Positions 16,813 through 24,677 of a stretch of DNA of 35,242 nt are shown here, one piece after another. The notes below the pieces were generated by a model. It ran no database searches, was not told where the DNA came from, and saw only the letters and a program-made list of their open reading frames with translations. This DNA is from Rhizobacter sp. (GTDB lineage Bacteria > Pseudomonadota > Gammaproteobacteria > Burkholderiales > Burkholderiaceae_C). The stretch is taken from positions 1 to 35,242 of the forward strand of contig JANXZN010000165.1 in the NCBI GenBank assembly GCA_025355545.1, written 5' to 3'. The stretch's first letter is position 1. Each line of letters opens with the position of its first letter. The position numbers and the translations under genes were made by a program.

Positions 16813-18146
16813 CGGAGTCGTCCAGCGGAGCCTCGGTGCATGGGGGCATCGCCGACATCAACGCTGACGGCGATACGCTCGACACGGTGCTGGTCTATCG
16901 CGGCAGCCTGACGCAGACCTACCGCCCCGGTGTCACGACCAGCCTGACCTATATGGTCGACAACCACCGGATCAACGGCGGCGTGTGGTTCGAGCAGGCT
17001 CGCCACCGCCAGACCCAGCCGGCGGTCGCCGTCGACAACAACGGCGGCGTCACCGACATCTGGCTCGGCGGCAACCTCCTGAAGTACAAGGACGGCTCGA
17101 CCTACCAGGGTCGCAACCAGAACACCGTCTCGACCGGCGAGAGCGTGTTTGTGCAGGACACCCTCGATCTGCTGGCCGGCAAGCTGCAGATCACGCCGGC
17201 CTTCAGCTACCGCCGCATCAAGCGCGGGTTCGACAACTACGCCAACTCGGGCACCGCGGCGCCCGGCAGCAGCGGCGTCGACTACGGCGTCGACAAGAGC
17301 TACGGCGCGGCGCTGCCGAGCCTGGCCGTCAGCTATCAGGCGACCGATCGCCTGCAGGTCTTCAGCAGCCTCCCGAAGAACTTCAAGGCGCCGGGCAACT
17401 TCGAGTATCAGAGCCTTGCGAGCGGTGTGACGTACATCAACGGGGTGGGCACGTCAACCGGTTCGCTGCCGCTGACGGTCAAGCAGGAGACCTCCATCAA
17501 CCTCGACGTCGGCGCCCGCTACCGGGGCGACCTGTTTCGCGCCTCGGCGACCGCGTTCTACAACAAGTTCAAGGATCGCATCGCATCGAGCTTCGACCCG
17601 GTCGAGCAGCTCACGCACGACTTCAACGTCGGCGACTCGGTCACCAAGGGTCTCGAACTCGAAGCCGGCACGGTGCCCATCGGCGGCTTCAGCGCCTACG
17701 GCTCACTGACCTATACGAAGAGCACGCTCGACAGCGACATGCCGAAGAGCGCGACGACCTTCTACCCGACCGCCGGCAAGCAGTTCCCCGACACGCCCAA
17801 GGGCATGGCGGCGCTGTCGCTGCAGTACGCGAACGGGCCGTACCTGATCAATGTCGCAGGCAAGTACACGACGAGCCGCTTCCTGACACTGACCAACGAC
17901 GTGGCGATCCCGGGCTTCACGACCTTTGACCTGAACGCCGCCTGGAAACTGCCGAACCCGAGCGCCACGGGCTTCAAGAACCCCATCGTCCGGCTCAACG
18001 TGAGCAACATCTTCAGCAAGCAATACTTCATGGCCAACGCCGGCAGCGGCTCGAACATCACGATCGTCGGCTCGCCAACCGGCGCGCCGTTCTACTACGC
18101 CGGCGCCCCGCGGTTCACCAGCGTAACCTTCCAGGTCGACTATTGA
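16800..18146 (+). pseudogene. TonB-dependent receptor, C-terminal beta-barrel part only
   Basis: From about 16800 to TGA 18144-18146 the frame encodes roughly 445 residues of an outer-membrane beta-barrel. It shows alternating aromatic and polar strands (GVWFEQARHRQTQPAVAV, ATAFYNKFKDRI), the receptor-like LPKNFKAPGNF segment, NVSNIFSKQYF and a terminal FTSVTFQVDY ending in Tyr. The signal peptide, TonB box and plug domain are absent. The frame differs from the hydrolase fragment before it (16591 frame), so the join is not a clean protein fusion. The exact left border is uncertain within about 30 bases. If transcribed, translation could only start internally (for example ATG 16953). Probably a remnant of a receptor, possibly for nucleotides or nucleosides given the 5'-nucleotidase next door; the substrate is a guess. 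Confidence 0.8.
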
Positions 18147-18164
18147 TCGTCCCCTGACTCCGTG

Positions 18165-19946
18165 ATGCTGCTCCAAGCGACGACTCTCGCGCGTGCCGGC
18201 CGGCACGCATTCCTCACGGCGGTGCTGGTGGGCCTGTGCGCCGTTGCGCACGCCGCCCGGCCGGTGGCGCTGCGCCTTATCGGCATCAACGATTTCCACG
18301 GCAATCTCGAGCCGGCGAACCTGAGCCTGATCCTGGCGGACCCGCAGGCGCTGTCAGGCAAACCGCTGCGAGTGCCGGCCGGTGGTGCCGCGGCGGTCGC
18401 CGGGCTGGTGCACACCTTGCGGGCCGGCGCGCCGCACAGCCTGTTCCTGTCGGCCGGCGATCTGATCGGTGCCTCCCCGCTGGTGTCGACCCTGTTCCGG
18501 CACGAGTCGACGATAGCGGTGATGAACGCGATCGGCCTGGACGTGGGCGCGGTCGGCAACCACGAGTTCGATGCCGGCATCGCCGAACTTCAGCGCGTCG
18601 TGCGCGGCGGCTGCGCGCCGACCTTGCCGGACGACGCGGTCGCGTCCTGCGGGCTCGATCGCTACACCGGCGCGAAATTCCCGATGCTCGCGGCCAACGT
18701 GCTCGACACGCAGGGCAAGCCGGTGCTCGCGCCCTATGTCGTCAGGCGCTACGCCGGCATCCGTGTTGGCATCATCGGCGCGGTGACGAAGACGACGCCC
18801 GGCATCGTCGTGCCGTCGGGCGTGGCCGGGCTGCGCTTCGTCGACGAGGCGGACGCCGTGAACCGCGCCGCGCGTCAGCTCAAGGCGCAGGGTGTGAAAG
18901 CGATCATCGCGGTGTTCCACGAGGGCGGCGAGCTCGGCACGCCGCAGAAGCGCGGCGACTGGAACGACACGAGCTGCCCGGAGCGATCCGGCCCGATCTT
19001 CGACATCGCGCGACGCCTGGTGCCCGAGATCAGCGTGATCTTCACGGCCCACACGCACCAGGGCTACCGCTGCCTCATCGACGGGCGCACGATCATCCAG
19101 GGCACTTCGTACGGGCGCGGCGTCTCCGTGGTCGACATCGAGCTCGATCCGACGACGCGCCGGATCCTGCCGGCGCAGACGCGCAGCATCAACCTGCCGG
19201 TCCTAAACGACAGCACCGATGCCGCGACGCGCGAGCGCCTTGCGGCGGCGCTGCCGGCGCCGTATGCGGAGCTGCTGCGCACGACCCGCCCCGATCCGGC
19301 GATCGCCGCGCAGGTGGCGCGCTACGCCGCGGTGGTGGCGCCGAAGGCCGAGCGCACGGTCGGGACCATCGGCGGCCGCTTCGGTCGCGGCGGGCAGCGC
19401 GACAGCGCGGCCGGTCGCTTGATCGCCGACGCCCAACTCGCGGCCACGCGCGAGCCGGCGCAGGGCGGCGCGCAGATCGCGTTCATGAATCCGGGCGGCA
19501 TCCGCAGCGACCTCGAATGCAAGGGCACGCCGCCCTGCACGGTCACCTTCGGCCAGGTCTTCACGATGCAACCCTTCGGCAACAGCCTGGTCGTGATGAC
19601 GCTGACGGGCGCGCAGCTCAAGACCTTGCTCGAATCGCAGCAGAAGCCGAACGACATGACGGTGCTGCAACCGTCCGAGGGCTTCGCCTACACCTGGCAG
19701 TCGGATGCGCCGGCCGGCGAACGCGTGCGCGCGATGACCTTGGGCGGTGAGACTATCGTGCCGGAGCGCCCTTACCGCGTCACCGTCAACAGCTTCATGG
19801 CCGAAGGCGGCGACGGCTTCGTCACGCTGACCCAGGGCACGGCGCGCACCGGTGGCGGCCAGGATCTGGATGCGCTGCTGGCCTACTTGAAGGCCCCGAC
19901 CGAACGTTCGCCGGTGCCGGCGCCGCGCATCACCCGGCTGCCGTAG
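18165..19946 (+). CDS. secreted bifunctional-type 5'-nucleotidase (UshA family)
   Basis: The 593-aa exported metallophosphoesterase hydrolyses 5'-nucleotides (and often UDP-sugars or cyclic nucleotides) to nucleosides. A signal peptide ends near residue 30 (AVLVGLCAVAHA before ARP). The metallophos domain shows INDFHGNLEP, SAGDLIGASP, GNHEFDAG and TAHTHQGY. The 5'-nucleotidase C-terminal domain shows FMNPGGIRSDLE, VFTMQPFGNSLVV and a late EGGDGF. ATG 18165 is chosen; a GTG sits directly before it. Two Cys pairs (SCGL region, DLECKGTPPC) suit a periplasmic disulfide-bonded protein. It lies 18 bases after the receptor remnant and would feed the nucleoside importer upstream. Confidence 0.92.
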   Translation: MLLQATTLARAGRHAFLTAVLVGLCAVAHAARPVALRLIGINDFHGNLEPANLSLILADPQALSGKPLRVPAGGAAAVAGLVHTLRAGAPHSLFLSAGDLIGASPLVSTLFRHESTIAVMNAIGLDVGAVGNHEFDAGIAELQRVVRGGCAPTLPDDAVASCGLDRYTGAKFPMLAANVLDTQGKPVLAPYVVRRYAGIRVGIIGAVTKTTPGIVVPSGVAGLRFVDEADAVNRAARQLKAQGVKAIIAVFHEGGELGTPQKRGDWNDTSCPERSGPIFDIARRLVPEISVIFTAHTHQGYRCLIDGRTIIQGTSYGRGVSVVDIELDPTTRRILPAQTRSINLPVLNDSTDAATRERLAAALPAPYAELLRTTRPDPAIAAQVARYAAVVAPKAERTVGTIGGRFGRGGQRDSAAGRLIADAQLAATREPAQGGAQIAFMNPGGIRSDLECKGTPPCTVTFGQVFTMQPFGNSLVVMTLTGAQLKTLLESQQKPNDMTVLQPSEGFAYTWQSDAPAGERVRAMTLGGETIVPERPYRVTVNSFMAEGGDGFVTLTQGTARTGGGQDLDALLAYLKAPTERSPVPAPRITRLP

Positions 19947-19976
19947 CGCCCGTTTGCCCTTGCGCCCGGGCGTTTC
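19947..19976 (+). terminator. possible weak terminator after the 5'-nucleotidase gene
   Basis: CGCCCG (19947-19952) directly after the stop pairs with CGGGCG (19967-19972) over a 14-base loop, followed by TTTC. The stem is short and the T-run poor, so termination would be inefficient. A self-complementary CGCCCGGGCG lies in the right part and competes with this fold. Confidence 0.3.
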
Positions 19977-20016
19977 GCAACCAGATGCGGCGGACTGACT
20001 TCTGCCGGTGGTTTCG

Positions 20017-21156
20017 ATGTCGCTCGCTGCGCTGTTCCTGATTTCCGTGCTGCTGCACGCCTACGTCGGCGTGCGCGTCGCGCCGGCACTGCCGGACGGC
20101 GCTGCGCTGTTCGTCGCGCTGCTGGCCGCCTCGGCGCTGCTGATGCCGATGACGCTGCTGGCGCGGCGCGTGCACAGTCAACCCTGGGCCGATCGGCTCG
20201 CTTGGGCCGGCGCGCTGGCGATGGGCCTGTTCTCGTCGCTGTTCGTGCTCACGCTGCTGCGCGATGCGCTGCTGCTCGCCGCCGCGCTGATCGGTGCGAT
20301 CGAGCCCGAGGCCCTGGCCGGCCTGCCGCTCGCGCGCTGGAGCGCCGTGGCTGTGCCGCTGCTCGGGCTGGTGGTCAGCTTGTGGGGCTTCGTCAACGCG
20401 CGCCGCACCGCGGCGGTGGTCTCGGTCGACGTACCGATCGCCGATCTGCCGGCCGGGCTGCATGGCTTCACGATCGTGCAGATCAGCGACATCCATGTCG
20501 GCCCGACGATCAAGCACGCCTACCTGCACCGCATCGTCGAGTCGGTGAACCGGCTGGGCGCCGACATGGTGGCCGTGACCGGCGATCTGGTTGACGGCTC
20601 GGTGCCCGAGCTCGGGGACCAGGTCGCGCCGCTGGCGGCGCTGAGCTCGCGCCACGGCACCTTCTTCGTGACCGGCAACCACGAGTACTACTCGGGCGCG
20701 CCGGCCTGGGTCGCCGAGCTGCGGCGCCTGGGCCTGCGCGTGCTGATGAACGAGCACGTGGTGCTCGAACACGCCGGTGCGGCGCTGCTCGTCGGCGGCG
20801 TGACCGACTTCCACGCCCACCATTTCGATCCGGCGCAGCGCAGCGACCCGCAGGCGGCGCTGGCCGGTGCGCCGGCGCACGCGACAACGCGCGTGCTGCT
20901 CGCGCACCAGCCGCGCAGTGCCGAGGCGGCCGAGCGCGCCGGCTTCCAGCTCCAGCTGAGCGGCCACACCCATGGCGGCCAGTTCCTGCCCTGGAACCTG
21001 TTCGTGCGGCTGCAGCAGCCCTTCACCGCCGGGCTGCACCGGCTGCGGCGGCTCTGGGTCTATACGAGTCGCGGCACCGGCTACTGGGGGCCGCCGAAGC
21101 GCTTCGGTGCGCCGTCCGAGATCACTCGGCTGCGCCTCGTGCCGCACGCGGTCTGA
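20017..21156 (+). CDS. membrane-anchored metallophosphoesterase
   Basis: The 379-aa protein has about four hydrophobic segments in its first 130 residues (including AALFLISVLLHAYVGVRVA and ALFVALLAASALLMPMTLL). A calcineurin-like phosphoesterase domain follows. Metal-binding motifs appear in order: QISDIHVGP near 155, VTGDLVDGS near 188, GNHEYYSG near 219 and LSGHTHGGQ near 311. This is the YkuE/YaeI-like layout, in which an inner-membrane anchor carries a hydrolase of uncertain substrate (phospholipid or UDP-linked lipid precursors in some relatives). ATG 20017 has GGTGG five bases upstream; a GTG at 20008 is an alternative. Downstream spacing to yajC is 108 bases, so it may be a separate unit. 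Confidence 0.87.
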   Translation: MSLAALFLISVLLHAYVGVRVAPALPDGAALFVALLAASALLMPMTLLARRVHSQPWADRLAWAGALAMGLFSSLFVLTLLRDALLLAAALIGAIEPEALAGLPLARWSAVAVPLLGLVVSLWGFVNARRTAAVVSVDVPIADLPAGLHGFTIVQISDIHVGPTIKHAYLHRIVESVNRLGADMVAVTGDLVDGSVPELGDQVAPLAALSSRHGTFFVTGNHEYYSGAPAWVAELRRLGLRVLMNEHVVLEHAGAALLVGGVTDFHAHHFDPAQRSDPQAALAGAPAHATTRVLLAHQPRSAEAAERAGFQLQLSGHTHGGQFLPWNLFVRLQQPFTAGLHRLRRLWVYTSRGTGYWGPPKRFGAPSEITRLRLVPHAV

Positions 21157-21264
21157 GACGCGCCGGTTCGGCGCGGCAGGGCATTCGGCCGCGGGCCGGG
21201 CCGCGTCTTACAATCGACGGGTTTCGCTACCGGCGTCGTGCCGGGCTCCAACAAGGATTCTCCA

Positions 21265-21600
21265 GTGTTCATTTCCGAAGCCTTCGCGCAAGCCGCGCCC
21301 GCCGCCACCGATTCGCTGTTCGGCGGCGGCATCACCGGGATGCTCCCGATCATCCTGATGTTCGTGGTGCTGTACTTCGTGATGATCCGCCCGCAGATGA
21401 AGCGCCAGAAAGAGTCCAAGTCGATGATCGACGCGCTCGCCAAGGGCGACGAGGTCGTCACCAGCGGCGGCATGCTGGGCAAGATCTCGAAGATCGGCGA
21501 AAGCTACCTGACGGTCGAGATCGCCAGCGGTGTCGAGATCCAGGTACAGCGCGGCGCGGTCGTGCAAGTGCTGCCCAAGGGCACCGTCGCCGCCAAATAG
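21265..21600 (+). CDS. yajC: preprotein translocase accessory subunit YajC
   Basis: The 111-aa inner-membrane protein is the small partner of SecD and SecF. It has a single membrane helix (GMLPIILMFVVLYFVMIRP, about residues 28-46), then the conserved RPQMKRQKE stretch and a soluble domain with LAKGDEVVTSGGMLGKI and a final VVQVLPKG. GTG 21265 is chosen because the product then begins VFISEAFAQ, the usual YajC start, and AAGGAT lies about 7 bases upstream. A GTG at 21238 would add nine residues. It is followed by secD and secF in the canonical order. Confidence 0.93.
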   Translation: MFISEAFAQAAPAATDSLFGGGITGMLPIILMFVVLYFVMIRPQMKRQKESKSMIDALAKGDEVVTSGGMLGKISKIGESYLTVEIASGVEIQVQRGAVVQVLPKGTVAAK

Positions 21601-21689
21601 GCGCTGTGCGCGGGCGATTCGCGGGGCCGAGCGGCGGCGCTGCGAGGCGTTCGTCGTTGCGGCGCCCGCGCCGCTGAAGGAACCACCCG

Positions 21690-23567
21690 ATGAATCGTTA
21701 CCCCACCTGGAAATACGCGCTGCTCGTGATCGCCTTGCTGGTCGGGCTGGTCTACACGCTGCCCAACTTCTTCGGTGAAGCGCCGGCCGTGCAGGTCAGC
21801 AGCGGCAAGGCCACGCTCAAGCTCGACGCCTCGATCGCGCGGCGCATCGGCGAGATCCTCGGCAAGGCCGGTCTGCAGCCCGACTTCGTGCAGTTCGAGG
21901 GCAACTCGGTGAAGGCGCGCTTCGGCGACCTCGACGGGCAGCGCAAGGCCAAGGACGCGATCAACGCGGCGCTGAACCCGGATCCGACGAACCCGAGCTA
22001 CATCGTCGCGCTGAACCTGCTGTCGCGCTCGCCGGGCTGGCTGACCTCGCTGCACGCGCTGCCGATGTTCCTCGGCCTGGACCTGCGCGGCGGCGTCTAC
22101 TTCCTGATGCAGGTCGACATGAAGTCGGCGCTGACGAAGAAGGCCGAGGCGCTGACCGGCGACATCCGCACCTTGCTGCGCGACAAGAACCTGCGCCATG
22201 CCGGCATCACGCGCGACGCCAACAACGTCGACGTGCGCTTTCGCGACCGCGAGACACTGACCGCCGCGCAGGCGCTGCTGCAGGACCAGCTGCCCGACCT
22301 GCAGTGGGTGGAGACGCCGGACGGCACCGACATCAAGCTCAGCGGCAGCTTGAAGCCCGCGGCCGCCAAGCGCGTGCAGGACACCGCGATCACGCAGAAC
22401 ATCACGACCCTGCACAACCGCGTCAACGAACTCGGCGTGGCCGAGCCGGTGATCCAGCAGCAGGGCGCCGACCGCGTGGTCGTGCAGCTGCCCGGCGTGC
22501 AGGACACCGCGAAGGCGAAGGACATCATCGGCCGCACCGCGACCCTGGAGCTACGCATGGTCGACGACAGCGCCGAGGCGCTGCTTGCGGCGCGCGGCAG
22601 CGGGCCGGTACCCTTCGGCACCGAGCGCTTCACCGACCGCGACAGCAGCCCGCTGATCGTCAAGCGCCAGGTCGTGCTGACGGGTGAGAACCTGAGCGAC
22701 GCGCAGCCCGGTTTCGACGGCCAGACCCACGAGCCGGTCGTCAACCTGACGGTCGACGCGAAGGGCGCGCGCATCATGAAGGACACCTCGCGCGACAACA
22801 TCGGCAAGCGCATGGCGATCCTGCTGTTCGAGAAGGGCAAGGGCGAGGTCGTGACCGCACCGGTGATACGCGGCGAACTCGGCTCGCATTTCCAGATCTC
22901 GGGCCGCATGACCGCCGGCGAAGCGAACGACACCTCGCTGCTGCTTCGCGCCGGCTCGCTGGCCGCGCCGATGGACATCATCGAAGAGAAGACGATCGGC
23001 CCGAGCCTGGGCGCCGACAACATCACGAAGGGCTTCCACAGCGTGCTGTTCGGCTTCGCGGCGATCGCGCTCTTCATGTGCGTGTACTACCAGCTCTTCG
23101 GCATCGTCTCGACCCTGGCGCTGGGCTTCAACCTGTTGCTGCTGCTGGCGCTGCTGTCGATGCTGCAGGCCACGCTGTCGCTGCCGGGCATCGCGGCGAT
23201 CGCGCTGACGCTGGGCATGGCGATCGACTCGAACGTGCTCATCAACGAGCGTGTGCGCGAGGAGTTGCGTGCGGGCAAGGCGCCGCAGGTTGCGATCAAC
23301 GAGGGCTACCAGCGCGCGTTCGCGACCATCCTCGACTCGAACGTCACGACCCTGATCGCCGGCCTCGCGCTGCTCGCTTTCGGCTCGGGGCCAGTGCGCG
23401 GCTTCGCGGTCGTGCACTGCCTGGGCATCGTGACCTCGATGTTCTCGTCGGTGGTGTTCTCGCGCGGCCTCGTGAACCTCTGGTACGGCCGCCAGAAGAA
23501 GCTCAAGAGCGTGGCGATCGGCCAGGTCTGGAGGCCGCCGGCCGAGGTGCCGGTGGTGAAGACCTGA
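21690..23567 (+). CDS. secD: protein translocase subunit SecD
   Basis: The 625-aa inner-membrane subunit, with SecF, uses the proton motive force to drive late steps of protein export through SecYEG. It has an N-terminal membrane helix (YALLVIALLVGLVYTL), a large periplasmic region beginning with FLGLDLRGGVYFLMQVD near residue 130, then the head domain. A C-terminal block of five hydrophobic helices starts at about residue 450 (SVLFGFAAIALFMCVYYQLF). The GMAIDSNVLINERVREEL segment carries the conserved Asp of the proton path. AAGGAA precedes ATG 21690 at good spacing. The length fits the family. Confidence 0.95.
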   Translation: MNRYPTWKYALLVIALLVGLVYTLPNFFGEAPAVQVSSGKATLKLDASIARRIGEILGKAGLQPDFVQFEGNSVKARFGDLDGQRKAKDAINAALNPDPTNPSYIVALNLLSRSPGWLTSLHALPMFLGLDLRGGVYFLMQVDMKSALTKKAEALTGDIRTLLRDKNLRHAGITRDANNVDVRFRDRETLTAAQALLQDQLPDLQWVETPDGTDIKLSGSLKPAAAKRVQDTAITQNITTLHNRVNELGVAEPVIQQQGADRVVVQLPGVQDTAKAKDIIGRTATLELRMVDDSAEALLAARGSGPVPFGTERFTDRDSSPLIVKRQVVLTGENLSDAQPGFDGQTHEPVVNLTVDAKGARIMKDTSRDNIGKRMAILLFEKGKGEVVTAPVIRGELGSHFQISGRMTAGEANDTSLLLRAGSLAAPMDIIEEKTIGPSLGADNITKGFHSVLFGFAAIALFMCVYYQLFGIVSTLALGFNLLLLLALLSMLQATLSLPGIAAIALTLGMAIDSNVLINERVREELRAGKAPQVAINEGYQRAFATILDSNVTTLIAGLALLAFGSGPVRGFAVVHCLGIVTSMFSSVVFSRGLVNLWYGRQKKLKSVAIGQVWRPPAEVPVVKT

Positions 23568-23604
23568 CCCGCGGGCGACTCGCCTCACAGCACAAGGATC
23601 CCCC

Positions 23605-24639
23605 ATGGAGTTTTTTCGAATCCGGCGCGACATCCCGTTCATGCGGCACGCGCTGGTGTTCAACATCATCTCGGCCGTCACCTTCCTCGCCGCGGTGTTC
23701 TTCCTCGCCACGCGCGGGCTGCATTTCTCGATCGAGTTCACCGGCGGCATCGTCATGCAGACGAGCTATGCGCAGACCGCCGACGTCGAGAAGATTCGGG
23801 CCAACGTCGAAAAGCTGAACTTCGGCGAAGTGCAGGTGCAGAACTTCGGCAGCTCGCGCGACGTGATCATCCGCCTGCCGGCGAACCGGAACACCAAGCA
23901 GACCGAGGTCGCGGCCGCGGTGTTCGACACGCTGTGCAAGGCCGAGAGCGGCAGCGTCAGCGTGCGCCAGGTCGTCACCGACAAGGGCGAGACGGTGAGC
24001 CGGCCGGTGTGTTCGGCAGGCACGGCCGAGCCGGTGCAGCAGCGCAGCGTCGAGTATGTCGGGCCGCAGGTCGGCAGTGAACTCGCGATCAACGGCGCCT
24101 ACGCGCTGGCCGCGGTCGTCATCGGCATCGTGATCTACCTGGCGATTCGCTTCGAGTTGAAGTTCGCCATCGCGGCGATCATCGCGAACCTGCACGACGT
24201 CGTCATCATCCTCGGCTTCTTCGCATTCTTCCAATGGGAATTCAACCTGACCGTGCTCGCCGCGGTGCTGGCGGTGCTGGGCTACTCGGTCAACGAATCG
24301 GTAGTGATCTTCGACCGGATCCGCGAGGCGTTCCGGCGCTTCCGCAAGATGAACACGCACGAGGTGATCGACCACGCAATCACCAGCACGATGAGCCGCA
24401 CGATCATCACGCACGGCTGCACCCAGGCGATGGTGCTGTCGATGCTGATCTTCGGCGGGCCGACCCTTCACGGCTTCGCGATCGCGCTGACGATCGGCAT
24501 CCTGTTCGGCATCTATTCGTCGGTGTTCGTCGCCGCAGCGATCGCGATGTGGCTGGGTGTCAAGCGTGAGGACCTGGTCAAGGCCGGCACGGCAAAGGGC
24601 ACCGATCCGGACGACCCGAACGCCGGGGCCGTGGTGTAG
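23605..24639 (+). CDS. secF: protein translocase subunit SecF
   Basis: This 344-aa inner-membrane partner of SecD starts at ATG 23605 with AAGGAT upstream. The first helix follows FRIRRDIPFMRHALVFN, then the SecF signature FSIEFTGGIVMQ near residue 45. A periplasmic domain runs to about 155, and five helices follow (AYALAAVVIGIVIYLAIRFE onward). GYSVNESVVIFDRIRE carries the conserved charged pair matching the SecD Asp region. It is slightly longer than the common 310-320 aa, mainly through a periplasmic insert with two cysteines (near LCKAESG and PVCSAG). It is 37 bases after secD and 38 before the DUF1631 gene. Confidence 0.95.
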   Translation: MEFFRIRRDIPFMRHALVFNIISAVTFLAAVFFLATRGLHFSIEFTGGIVMQTSYAQTADVEKIRANVEKLNFGEVQVQNFGSSRDVIIRLPANRNTKQTEVAAAVFDTLCKAESGSVSVRQVVTDKGETVSRPVCSAGTAEPVQQRSVEYVGPQVGSELAINGAYALAAVVIGIVIYLAIRFELKFAIAAIIANLHDVVIILGFFAFFQWEFNLTVLAAVLAVLGYSVNESVVIFDRIREAFRRFRKMNTHEVIDHAITSTMSRTIITHGCTQAMVLSMLIFGGPTLHGFAIALTIGILFGIYSSVFVAAAIAMWLGVKREDLVKAGTAKGTDPDDPNAGAVV

Positions 24640-24677
24640 AGTCGCAGCGTAGTCCCCCCAGGAAGCGTCACTCACCC

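Noticed and set aside
16662-18146. A single 494-aa fusion protein starting at 16662
   Set aside because: Its first 45 residues are the nucleoside hydrolase region read out of frame and Arg-rich, with no signal peptide. It is better read as a remnant joined to a different gene.
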